Translations under genes and position numbers: made by a program
Part shown: one piece after another, positions 11,219-20,050 of the stretch
Position numbering within the stretch: the stretch's first letter is position 1
Layout: every line of letters begins with the position of its first letter
Notes under the pieces: model-generated
What the model was told of the DNA's origin: nothing
Seen by the model: the letters and a program-made list of their open reading frames with translations, nothing else
The model's database searches: none
Assembly (NCBI RefSeq): GCF_905171765.1
Contig: NC_053389.1
Span: 747,349,146-747,413,145, forward strand
DNA: 64,000 bases
Source of the DNA: Bufo bufo
Lineage: Eukaryota > Chordata > Amphibia > Anura > Bufonidae
Direction of reading: 5' to 3'

Positions 11219-11567
11219 TATCCCTTTTACAGTAGCAAGTAAAGGTTTTTTTGCACCAAAAAAAAAAAATAGGTATGTCTCACTCACACATTTAACAGAC
11301 TGATTAACTATTACTAGAGACTAGTGAATTTTTTTAAAATTTGGTTTGCCAAATTTTTGTGAAAAATTCGTTTTGATCCAAATTTGTTCGAATTACGTAA
11401 AAAAAAAAGCTATTTTCTGGCTGCAGAGAGCCTTTATAGTGGTGTAGAACTCTGTGACTTGCAGCAACACGTATAGGGAGTCTGCTATGGTAGTGAAATA
11501 ATACTGTGAGTCCGTATGACATGCAGATGACAGGCGTCACTTTTAGAATCGCTGCACACTTCACTTA

Positions 11568-12116
11568 GGGTGGGTTCATATCTGCATTCTGGATTCCGTT
11601 ATTTATAACGGAAAATAATGGAATCCATAAGATGGAAGTCAAAACGGGGCCGTTAAGAGGCATTCCGTTTTGATCCTCCATAATACAAGTCTATGGGCAG
11701 CAAAATGGATCCATTCTGCTTTCCATTATGCAGGAGTCCAGTCCTGCATAATGGAAACGGGACGGATCCGTTTTGCTGCCCATAGCCTTATATTATAACG
11801 GAATGCAAAACGAATGCCTTTAAAAGGCATTCTGATGTGCTTTCTATCATAATAGAAGTCTATAGGAATCATAACAGATCCGTCCCGTTTCCGTTATGCA
11901 GAACGGAGAAATAAATCCCGTCGACAGGACTTTGTTTTCTGTCTTGCATAACGGGAACCAGACGGATCCGTTATGATTCCCATAGACTTCTATAAAGATG
12001 GATCAAAACGGAATGCCTCTTAAAGGCTTCCGTTTTGACTTCCATCTTATGTATTTTGTTATTTTCCGTTATTACCATCTTATAAAAGAAAGGTATAACG
12101 GAATCCAGAACGCAGG
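11568..12116. mobile_element. Palindromic MITE inserted in hAT-B, right end lost
   Basis: The left end GGGTGGGTTCATATCTGC follows TTA (11565-11567). The body is a long palindrome of GGAATCC/AACGGA-type motifs. The related hAT end at 31.9 kb reads straight through (CACTTCACTTATTTGGGC), which marks the exact insertion. The right arm stops at AACGCAGG, about 15 bp short of the expected terminus, and the second TTA copy is missing, so a small terminal deletion followed insertion. Confidence 0.75.
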
Positions 12117-12744
12117 TTTGGGCAGTCACGGTGCCAAAACTGACCAAATAACTCAAGTATAAACTCAGTCTTACAGAACATTGTTAGCGCCAATAAGAAG
12201 CACACTCCTTTTACACCGTCATCAGCTGATTCCACATAGATATCTACAGAACCTGTTCTATTAAATGCTTAAACAAGTAGAGCCCACCGACAGAGTGGAG
12301 AGGGTGTGAGCTGTAAGTTTGTGTTGACGTCACTGATTATTTTGCCCTTTCTCTGATCCGTCAGAACAATAAACCACAAAAAACGGATCCTGTCTGTGGA
12401 GCATACGCCTTCACTTGGTCAGCATTTAGTCAGTAATCCATCAGTATTACTAATGTAAAAAAAAACAGGAGTTGATCCAAAACAGAGATGAAACGTGAAC
12501 TGAATATTTGCATGTCTTCTGTTTTGACCCCACTCCTACTTTTGGCTACCAAATCACAAGCCAATTCTGATGGGACCATACAGACCTTACAGCTGCTACA
12601 CAGAGAGGATCCATTGTGCGTCTCATTTTCCTTCCTTCTGACAGATCCGAAAAAGGGTCAAATAAATGATGATGTCAGCCAAGCCAAAAAGGCTAAATAA
12701 TGCCCCAGTCATGAAGTGGGGAGGGTGGGAACAGCATGAGAAGT

Positions 12745-13350
12745 CAACAGAGTGGCCTTATGACATAGTGGTGAGGTGAAAGCATCATGAGGAGACCACA
12801 AAGTGGCCCAATGACAGAGTGTGGAGGAGGCGGCAGCATAAGGAGGCCACAGAATGGCACGACGACAGAGTGTGGAGGTGGTAGCAGCATGAGGAGGCCA
12901 CAGAGTGTCACGACGATGAGAGATTGTGGAGGTGGAAGCAGCATGAGGAGGCCACAGAGTGGCACGACGAAGAGAGATTGTAGAGGTGGCAGCAGCATGA
13001 GGAGGCCACAGAGTTGCACTACAACAAGAGATTGTGGAGGTGGCAGTAGCATGAGGAGGCCACAGAATGGCACGACGACGAGAGATTGTGGAGGTGGCAG
13101 CAGCATGAGGAGGCCACAGAGTGGCATGACGAAGAGAGATTGTGGAGGTGCCAGCAGCATGAGGAGGCCATAGAGTTTCACGACGACGAGAGATTGTGGA
13201 GGTGGCAGCAGCATGAGGAGTCCACAGAGTGGAACGACAAAGAGAGATTTTCGAGGTGGCAGCAGCATGAGTAGGCCACAAAGTGGCATGATGATAGAGG
13301 GTGGAGGTCGCAGCAGTATGAGGAGGCCACAGAGTTCCATAAAGAGAGAG
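12745..13350. repeat. 54-bp minisatellite next to hAT-B transposase C-terminus
   Basis: About eleven units of the pattern AGCAGCATGAGGAGGCCACA, then a variable tract such as GTGGCACGACGA and GAGAGATTGTGGAGGT. The unit is 54 bp, so all frames without stops stay open; the apparent long proteins on both strands are by-products of this. Units diverge by a few percent each. It lies just downstream of the transposase C-terminus, the same relative place as the 141-bp array in the 38.7-49.2 kb element. Confidence 0.85.
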
Positions 13351-13504
13351 TGTGGGTGGCAATAACAGTACCAGCTGACGATGGTGGGTGTAAGAAGGAG
13401 CACTTGGCATCGGGCGGGTGTCAGCATCAGAATAGTAGCTGAGGTAGGTAGCCAGAAGAAACCGGTCTCTTTTGTCAAGGTTTGGGTGAGGCAGCATAGA
13501 TAAT

Positions 13505-14000
13505 CTAATCTGATGCATCAGGTATTGGTGGGTGGAAATCCTGGCTGATCCACGCCTGATTCATCTTGACAAAGGTCAGTCTCTCCACATTTAGGTTGGA
13601 AAGGCGAGCTCTCCTTGGGGAAACAATGGCCCCCGCTGCACTAAACTCCCGCTCTGATGCCACACCACTGGCTGGGCAGGACAGATTTTCAAGGGCAAAC
13701 TGTGCCAGTTGCAACCACAAATCCAGTTTGGCTGCCCAGTAGTCCAGCGGATCTTAAATGACGGCTGGCAGGGTGCACCACCTGCTGGTTCAGATTTGGC
13801 TCTATGTCTAGCTGCTGGGGAGTAGTTTCTTCACTAGGTGGGTGAAGAAAGCTGCTCATCAGTGACTCTAGACTCAGGCTGCTGCTAATGGAGCTGGTAC
13901 TGCTCCTACCACCCCAACCCTACCCAGCAGCCATGGCAGTGGAACATGAGCGCAGAGACCCCCCTGGTCAGTCCTGTGAGAGGATGGACGATGAAACAGA
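13505..14000 (-). pseudogene. hAT-B transposase C-terminal dimerisation domain
   Basis: The minus-strand frame 13505-13720 contains the classic hAT C-terminal signature: LENLSCPASGVASEREFSAA, then RARLSNLNVERLTFVKMNQAW. This region mediates dimerisation of hAT transposases and holds the end of the catalytic fold. It is separated from the rest of the gene by a non-autonomous hAT (14001-15925). The stretch 13721-14000 continues the gene in damaged frames. Confidence 0.8.
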
Positions 14001-14227
14001 TTAGTGTTGGTCGAGCACCAAAGTGCTCGTGTGCTCTGATGCTCGAGTAGAACACTTCGCGAAGCATTAAACCAGGCACCCCCTGCTCTGAAGAGGGGAG
14101 GATATCGGGACTCTAGTTCGGCTTAGGAGTCCCTGCTCTGACTCCATATATAGCTATGTTCATATATGGAGTCAGTGCTTGGGGACACCCAGCGTATTTA
14201 AATCTAATTTATCCCCTATTTCTGAAA

Positions 14228-14318
14228 AGTTTCTGGTGGGATTGGAACTCACAACCTTCTACATTACAGCCAAAAATCTTAACCACTACACTATAGAGCT
14301 GCATTGCCAGTTACTTAA
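14228..14318 (-). tRNA. tRNA-like/SINE-head sequence, arm 1 (pseudo-tRNA)
   Basis: On the minus strand the sequence shows an A-box-like TAGTGTAGTGGTTAAG and, about 35 bp on, a T-arm/B-box-like GTGAGTTCCAATCCCAC (stem plus 7-nt loop). An imperfect acceptor pairing joins GTAACTG and CAGAAAC. The anticodon arm does not fold well, so a functional tRNA is unlikely. It is best read as a tRNA-derived relic. Its partner lies inverted at 15699-15790. Confidence 0.5.
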
Positions 14319-14488
14319 AAAAAAAAAAATATATATATATATATATACAGTACAGACCAAAAGTTTGGACACACCTTCTCATTCAAAGAGTTTTCTTTAT
14401 TTTCATGACTATGAAGGCATCAAAACTATGAAGTAACACATGTGGAATTATATACATAACAAACAAGTGTGAAATAACTGAAAATATG

Positions 14489-14761
14489 TCATATTCTAGG
14501 TTCTTCAAAGTAGCCACCTTTTGCTTTTATTACTGCTTTGCCAACTCTTGGCATTCTCTTGATGAGCTTCAAGAGGTAGTCCCCTGAAATGGTCTTCCAA
14601 CAGTCTTTAAGGAGTTCCCAGAGATGCTTAGCACTTGTTGGCCCTTTTGCCTTCACTCTGCGGTCCAGCTCACCCCAAACCATCTCGATTGGGTTCAGGT
14701 CCGGTGACTGTGGAGGCCAGGTCATCTGGCACAGCACCCCATCTCTCTCCTTCATGGTCAA
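14489..14761 (-). pseudogene. Tc1 transposase C-terminal fragment
   Basis: The 90-codon minus-strand frame carries the third catalytic residue in SPDLNPIEMVWGELDRR and the typical end KAVIKAKGGYFEEPRI. The first two catalytic aspartates and both DNA-binding domains are absent. The sequence upstream (14762-15030) no longer resembles a transposase, so it is a deletion derivative that kept only the 3' coding part next to the terminal repeat. Confidence 0.8.
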
Positions 14762-15207
14762 ATAGCCCTTACTTTCAAAGTTTTCCCAATTTTTCGGCTG
14801 ACTGACTGACCTTCATCTCTTAAAGTAATGATGGCGACTCGTTTTTCTTTACTTAGCTGCTTTTTTCTTGCCATAATACAAATTCTAACAGTCTATTCAG
14901 TAGGACTATCAGCTGTGTATCCACCTGACTTCTCCTCAACGCCACTGATGGTCCCAACCCCATTTATAAGGCAAGAAATCCCACTTATTAAACCTGACAG
15001 GGCACACCTGTGAAGTGAAAACCATTTCAGCGGTCTACCTCTTGAAGCTCATCAAGAGAGTGACAAGAGTGTGCAAAGCAGTAATCAAAGCAAAAGGTGG
15101 CTACTTTGAAGAACCTAGAATATGACATATTTTCAGTTGTTTCACACTTGTTTGTTATGTATATAATTCCACATGTGTTAATTCATAGTTTTGATGCCTT
15201 CATAGTC

Positions 15208-15370
15208 ATAGAAACATAGAAACATAGAAACATAGAATGTGTCGGCAGATAAGAACCATTTGGCCCATCTAGTCTGCCCAATATACTGAATACTATGGAT
15301 AGCCCCCGGCCCTATCTTATATGAAGGAGGGCCTTATGCCTATCCCATGCATGCTTAAACCCCTTATTGA
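15208..15370 (-). mobile_element. LINE/SINE 3' fragment ending in TTTCTATG repeats
   Basis: Read on the minus strand, a 3' tail with GGGCAGACTAGATGGGCC and ATGGTTCTTATCTGCCGACA ends in short tandem TTTCTATG units. This is the way CR1/L2-type retroelements end. It interrupts the right terminal repeat of the Tc1 foldback. Only about 160 bp are present, so the family is not certain. Confidence 0.65.
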
Positions 15371-15439
15371 AACATAGAAGCAAATGATGAAAATAAAGAA
15401 AACTCTTTGAATGAGAAGGTGTGTCCAAACTTTTGGTCT

Positions 15440-15481
<42 letters not shown>

Positions 15482-15698
15482 CCAAAAAAGAAACACAGCA
15501 GCACAAGACCAAGGATTGCGGGTGCCTTTTTTTGATATTTTGTATACAAGGACTGCTTATCCTTTGGGCCGTGCACCCTTCTACTGACTGAACCCTTTGT
15601 GCTGCCTCATTTTTTATATCTATATATATATATATGAGACTTCTGCTACTAGTAGTAAGTATTCTTATTCAGCAGAAATCTCATATTTTTTATTTTTT

Positions 15699-15790
15699 GT
15701 AACTGGCCATGCAGCTCTATAGTGTACCGGTTAAGATTATGGGCTGTATTGTAGAAGGTTGTGATTTCAAATCCCACCAGACACTTTTCA
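15699..15790 (+). tRNA. tRNA-like/SINE-head sequence, arm 2 (pseudo-tRNA)
   Basis: Inverted counterpart of the sequence at 14228-14318. It shows TATAGTGTACCGGTTAAG for the A-box region and GTGATTTCAAATCCCACC for the T-arm/B-box region. Substitutions differ from the other arm, so the two have been evolving apart. Not expected to be a working tRNA. Confidence 0.5.
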
Positions 15791-15925
15791 GAAATAGAGG
15801 CTAAATTAGATTTAAATACACTGACTCGAGCATCGCGCTCGATCACACGCGATATTCAGCCGAATACCGCGATATGCCGAGCATAGCGATGCTCGAGCCG
15901 ATCTGGTGTTCGGCCCCAGCATTCT

Positions 15926-16453
15926 TGACCAATATTAGCGCAGATAGGTAGCAGTCAACTGACTGCATAGAATGTCTCTATAGTAGTTCAGTTTGTCCTT
16001 CCTCTCAGCGGGTGTAAAAAAGGTCCCTATTTTGGACCGGTAGCGAGTGTACAACAAGGTGGAGAGCCAGAAGTCAACCCTCTGCCGAATGATGACAATT
16101 CAGCTGTCACTACGCAAGCAAGTGAGCATGCATCGGGCCATTTGTGCAAATGACTCGGCGGGACTCCCTGCCTCCATCTCCACTGCATACTGCCATGGTG
16201 TGTCTGGGTCCTTTGCCTCGTCTTCCTCATCGCCCTGTAGCTCCTCTCGCTGGTCCTGCTCCTCCTCTCCTGCCACTTGTGTAGAAAAACCACCCATTTG
16301 CTACACATGTTGTCCATGTTGCGCTTGTGCTCCAATGTCCTTCTCCTCCTCCAGTTCAGCCCCCACAGGTCTCATGTGGCCATTAGATCTAGGTGCCATG
16401 TCTCCAGTCCCCTGACCAGCCAGATTTACCAGGATATGAAGCAGTGGAAAGAC
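15926..16453 (-). pseudogene. hAT-B transposase, central segment
   Basis: The minus strand encodes an acidic linker and then AESFAQMARCMLTCLRSDS and a VDFWLSTLL-like stretch. These correspond to the part of hAT transposases between the catalytic glutamate and the dimerisation domain (compare LAHMSDYMLQCLRNDSR in the 45-kb copy). It joins the piece at 20051 in frame when one copy of the 16-bp PLE target duplication is removed. Confidence 0.75.
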
Positions 16454-16575
16454 ATTGTTTATACAGTAGAGACAAATAGTAGTATAGAAGCAGCACTGTG
16501 CGGTCTCAGGATAATGCGTCTGTATCAATGCAGCAGCCTAACCGTAGGCCCTTGATCCATCAGGCCAAATAGTAT

Positions 16576-16724
16576 ACGTGTAAAAAGAAAGATGGCTTCG
16601 GCAGCATTCCGCAATATCAAAAATCCTTTAATCGTACCTCCAGACATAAATGGCAACGAACGTTTCGACTGTACACCAGTCTTTGTCAAGCCTAATGACA
16701 TAGATTCTGATAGGCATATATATA
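16576..16724 (-). repeat. PLE terminal repeat (pLTR), 3' copy, with hammerhead-like motif
   Basis: The minus strand matches the plus strand of 19888-20033 almost base for base. Both contain a GACTG-GTGTA-CAGTC hairpin followed by GAAAC, the stem II plus GAAA arrangement of a hammerhead. Upstream of the hairpin UUGACAA stands in place of CUGANGA (two changes), so cleavage is doubtful. This copy has the same orientation as the gene. Confidence 0.65.
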
Positions 16725-17538
16725 CCCCCCTCACATAAAATACACACCCCGTTACATCATTAGTGCAAATCACTGCATAATAGGATACATCTGTTCATAC
16801 TTCAACTTACAGCTAACGACATGTCCATCGAGCACGTGTAGTTCCCCTCGGCGTTCCCTTATCTTCAATGCGCAGCCGCGTCTCAATCCATCTACAACCC
16901 GGAAGTATCATACGTCGCCATGGCACCCGGCGGCGCACGTGTCTCTAGCCAATGAGCTGCCAAAGGCCCCCACTGACGTCACAGCCTGCGCGTCCACCCC
17001 GCAACTCTCACCCAAGTGCACACGCCCGTGCGTCAATGGCGTGGGTCACATGAGGTACGCAGCCAATGACAACACAGCGCAAGCACCGTCGCCATGACAA
17101 CGATGACGCCACGGTCAACGCTACTTACTATGAAGTAAATATGTGCTAACCATATCCCAAGTGAACAAATCTGTGCACTATATGGACCACACATACAGTA
17201 TGATTGCCTGATTATAAAGGGACATCAGGCCGGACTGCACATATTCATAATCATAACAGACATAGCGAAAATACATATCATAGCGAGTGTGGTGCCAAGC
17301 AGCCACACATAGCAATATGGACAGTGTATCCCATGTATACATCACATATGAACCATCATCATAGCACTTTGACATACAGATTGGGGACAAATCCCCCGGG
17401 GATGCGCTACATATATATTAAAATCATGATGTCCCTATACTAAGAGGACAAAACAATGACAAATATCAATCGATGGATGAGACATTGAACTCTAGGTTCA
17501 AACCAAAAGGTTGAAGGGACCTAAGGGTATGGATCCAT

Positions 17539-19731
17539 TTAAGTTCCTTTTTCCTTCCTGTCCCCACCCCTTCTCAAATATCCCACGCTATCGATAGCCC
17601 GGAATCTCAATTGATTGATGGAATGTTTGCAATCAATGAAGTGTTTTGCAACCGGTTTGTCGAGTGCACCTGTTCTTATTGTGCTTTTGTGTTTGTTAAT
17701 TCTTTCCCTCAATTCCATCGTGGTCTCCCCCACATAGATCAAACTACAAGGGCACTGTATCATGTAAACCACATCTGTGGACTTACATGTGTAGTGACCC
17801 TTGATCTTAAACCGTTTGCCACTGTAGGGATGTGTAAAACCGTCACCTTTCATGATGCCACCGCAGTTGCAACAGGAAAGGCAAGGGAAATTACCATTCC
17901 TCAGTGGTGCTAGTCTTTTCTGTCTTTCGATGTCCTTACCCCCTATATCCGCCTTCACCAATCTATCCCGTAGGTTAGGGCTCCGTTTGTATGCCATCAT
18001 TGGGGGAACTGAAAATTCAGTGACCGCAGGCAATCCTTTCTGCAGGATCTGCCATTCCTGTCGTAGGATGGTGGCTATATTGCCGCTATCACTCCCAAAG
18101 ATGGATACAAATGGAATTCGGGGGGTCTCATGTTTTTGTGGTTTCCTTACCAAAGTGGAACTACGTTCCATAGATGTAATCCTATGCTTGGTACGGTTGA
18201 TCAATTTGGTGGGATAACCTCTCTTACTAAACTTGTCGCACATCTCATCCACTCTAAATTCAAAGAGAGTGTCATCTGATACGATGCGACGTACCCTAAG
18301 TAGTTGACTCCACGGAAGGGAGCTTACCATATTCTGAGGGTGACTGCTGTCATACATCAACAAGGTGTTCTTGTCTGTAGGTTTTTGGAAGAGATCAGTG
18401 CAGATCCTTCCATTGCGCACCTGAACTCGGACGTCAAGGAACTGCAGCTCACGGGCAGAATGCATCACGGTGAACTGCAGGTCCCGGACCCCAGAATTCA
18501 GGTGCGCATGGAACTCATCCAACTCAGGTACAGTCCCCGTCCAAATCAGAAAAATGTCGTCGATGTAGCGCCACCAGCACAGGACTCTCTCAAAGAATGG
18601 GGAGCGATACACCAGCCGATCCTCGACCTCCGCCATGAAGATGTTTGCGTAGGTGGGGGCCACGTTAGACCCCATCGCCACACCCCGCTTTTGCTGGTAG
18701 AAGGTGTCCCCGAAGAGAAAATAATTTCTCCTCAGGACCACCTCCAGGAGGGCGAGGATCAGCCGGCGCGCCCCAAGAGAGAGCCCTGTGCCGGCCAGGG
18801 CCACATCGACGACATTTAGACCATAAGAGTGATCAATGGATGTATACAAGGATACAACATCAAAACTCACAAGCAAAAACTCCGCCGGCAAGTCAAGTGA
18901 ATTCAGCTTTGTCAAGAAATGGCCAGTATCACTGACATAGGAGGGAGCCGTGGTCGCGTGGATCCGCAACACTTTGTCCAAAAAGATGGATACAGGATTA
19001 AAGATGGAACCCCTGCCTGACACTATAGGTCGGCCAGGGGGATCCACAAGACTCTTGTGGATCTTTGGTAATACATATATCACAGGGGTAATCGGATGGC
19101 TCACGCGTAAAAAGCTATTTAGTTCATCATCGATGATTCCTTGACTGAGAGCCTCATCCAATAACACCCCTATGATATCTGCTATGTCCCACCTCGGATC
19201 CTTGCTCAACATCTCATAGACATTAATATCTCCTACCTGTCTTTTGATCTCATCAATATATTTACAGGTGTCCATCACAACCACGGCGCCCCCCTTGTCA
19301 GCTGGCTTGATCGTCAATTGCTTATTATGTTCCAGTTCAAGAACAGCCCATCTTTCATCTTTTGATAGGTTGTGCTTGAACTGGTGGGTTCCCTCCACCC
19401 TCAATTGATCGATCCGTTTCCTGACAAAACTGATATAGGTCTCAACCACATGGTTGTTTTGCGGTGGAACAAAGTGACTTTTATTGCGTAATTCGAAGCT
19501 TTTACACATTAAGGTATCAGTGGACCCATCAAGTTGACTGGCAGATACATCATTATTTCTAACTGAAAAGAAGGCCTTTAATCTCAAACGTCTAAAGAAC
19601 TTTTGTAAGTCGAGCTCGAACTCGAACCAGTCCCGTGAAGTTGTAGGGCAGAATGTTAGGCCACGGCTTAGCACACTAATTTGTGCTTTGTCGAGTTGGG
19701 AGGAAGAAATGTTCACTACCAGGTTCATCAT
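17539..19731 (-). CDS. Penelope-type reverse transcriptase with GIY-YIG endonuclease
   Basis: 730 codons. Residues 142-148 hold the KPADKGG motif typical of PLE proteins. RT motif A is SFDVVSLYT (D290), and motif C is YIDD (389-392, catalytic D391 and D392). A CxxCC linker lies near 617-623. The GIY-YIG-like nuclease follows (VYMIQCPCSLIYVGET, 655-670, with catalytic-region RINKH). The protein copies element RNA onto nicked chromosomal DNA. The frame ends early at RRGGDRKEKGT. One extra base near 17547 moves the last 30 or so residues (WIHTL...FGLN) into another frame, which then runs to about 17471. Otherwise intact and long for a fossil, so probably a fairly recent insertion. The start shown is the first ATG; the true start could be further upstream. 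Confidence 0.9.
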   Translation of the reverse strand: MMNLVVNISSSQLDKAQISVLSRGLTFCPTTSRDWFEFELDLQKFFRRLRLKAFFSVRNNDVSASQLDGSTDTLMCKSFELRNKSHFVPPQNNHVVETYISFVRKRIDQLRVEGTHQFKHNLSKDERWAVLELEHNKQLTIKPADKGGAVVVMDTCKYIDEIKRQVGDINVYEMLSKDPRWDIADIIGVLLDEALSQGIIDDELNSFLRVSHPITPVIYVLPKIHKSLVDPPGRPIVSGRGSIFNPVSIFLDKVLRIHATTAPSYVSDTGHFLTKLNSLDLPAEFLLVSFDVVSLYTSIDHSYGLNVVDVALAGTGLSLGARRLILALLEVVLRRNYFLFGDTFYQQKRGVAMGSNVAPTYANIFMAEVEDRLVYRSPFFERVLCWWRYIDDIFLIWTGTVPELDEFHAHLNSGVRDLQFTVMHSARELQFLDVRVQVRNGRICTDLFQKPTDKNTLLMYDSSHPQNMVSSLPWSQLLRVRRIVSDDTLFEFRVDEMCDKFSKRGYPTKLINRTKHRITSMERSSTLVRKPQKHETPRIPFVSIFGSDSGNIATILRQEWQILQKGLPAVTEFSVPPMMAYKRSPNLRDRLVKADIGGKDIERQKRLAPLRNGNFPCLSCCNCGGIMKGDGFTHPYSGKRFKIKGHYTCKSTDVVYMIQCPCSLIYVGETTMELRERINKHKSTIRTGALDKPVAKHFIDCKHSINQLRFRAIDSVGYLRRGGDRKEKGT

Positions 19732-19887
19732 TTCCGCTGTCCGCGTCTCGTTACTCTCCCCTGGATATGGGTGGGGGCCTCCATCGGTATTGGGGGAAGG
19801 GTTCTTGTTGGATCGGTGGTGTTTCTTACCACCCCTTCTATATCGCCCTCCCCTCTTTTTCTGCTTGGGCCTAAAAAATTTGACGCA

Positions 19888-20033
19888 TATATATGCCTAT
19901 CAGAATCTATGTCATTAGGCTTGACAAAGACTGGTGTACAGTCGAAACGTTCGTTGCCATTTATGTCTGGAGGTACGATTAAAGGATTTTTGATATTGCG
20001 GAATGCTGCCGAAGCCATCTTTCTTTTTACACG
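19888..20033 (+). repeat. PLE terminal repeat (pLTR), inverted 5' copy
   Basis: This is the inverted partner of 16576-16724, placed upstream of the gene. It runs from ATATGCCTATCAGAATC to TTCTTTTTACACGTA and includes the hairpin-GAAAC hammerhead-like core near 19925-19955 on the plus strand. Terminal repeats in opposite orientation are known for Penelope elements. Confidence 0.75.
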
Positions 20034-20050
20034 TATTGTTTATACAGTAG

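Larger units (their letters stand above)
14346..15446 (-). mobile_element. Tc1-type foldback element
   Basis: The ends TACAGTACAGACCAAAAG and CTTTTGGTCTGTACTATA are inverted and TA-flanked, and the inverted repeat extends over roughly 230 bp per arm. Both arms include the last part of a Tc1 transposase gene (14489-14761 on minus, about 15035-15115 on plus). A LINE 3' fragment (15208-15370) interrupts the right arm. The element sits in the middle of the non-autonomous hAT 14001-15925. Confidence 0.75.
14001..15925. mobile_element. Non-autonomous hAT with tRNA-like sequences in both arms
   Basis: The ends TTAGTGTTGGTCGAGCAC and the inverted TTGACCAATATTAG fit hAT-like termini; flanking bases CAGAT occur on both sides as part of a degraded duplication. 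The outer arms (14010-14330 and 15640-15910) are inverted copies and each carries a tRNA-like segment. The centre holds a Tc1 foldback element. It splits the hAT-B transposase gene. Classification rests on ends and context. Confidence 0.6.
16454..20050 (-). mobile_element. Penelope-like element with 16-bp target duplication
   Basis: The same 16 bp ATTGTTTATACAGTAG stands at 16454-16469 and 20035-20050. Inside are inverted terminal copies of about 147 bp (16576-16724 and 19888-20033), a GC-rich 3' untranslated region and a 730-codon RT/endonuclease gene on the minus strand. The insertion splits the hAT-B transposase, and the host frame resumes after one 16-mer copy. Among the PLE copies here it is the most complete. 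Confidence 0.85.

Noticed and set aside
12709..13518. Open frames on both strands (269, 244 and 128 codons) with LWPPHAAATSTIS-like repeats
   Set aside because: They follow from the 54-bp minisatellite; no family resemblance and both strands open simultaneously.
14228..14318. Functional tRNA gene
   Set aside because: The anticodon arm does not pair, the acceptor stem has mismatches, and an inverted twin lies in the opposite arm of the transposon; kept only as a tRNA-like relic.
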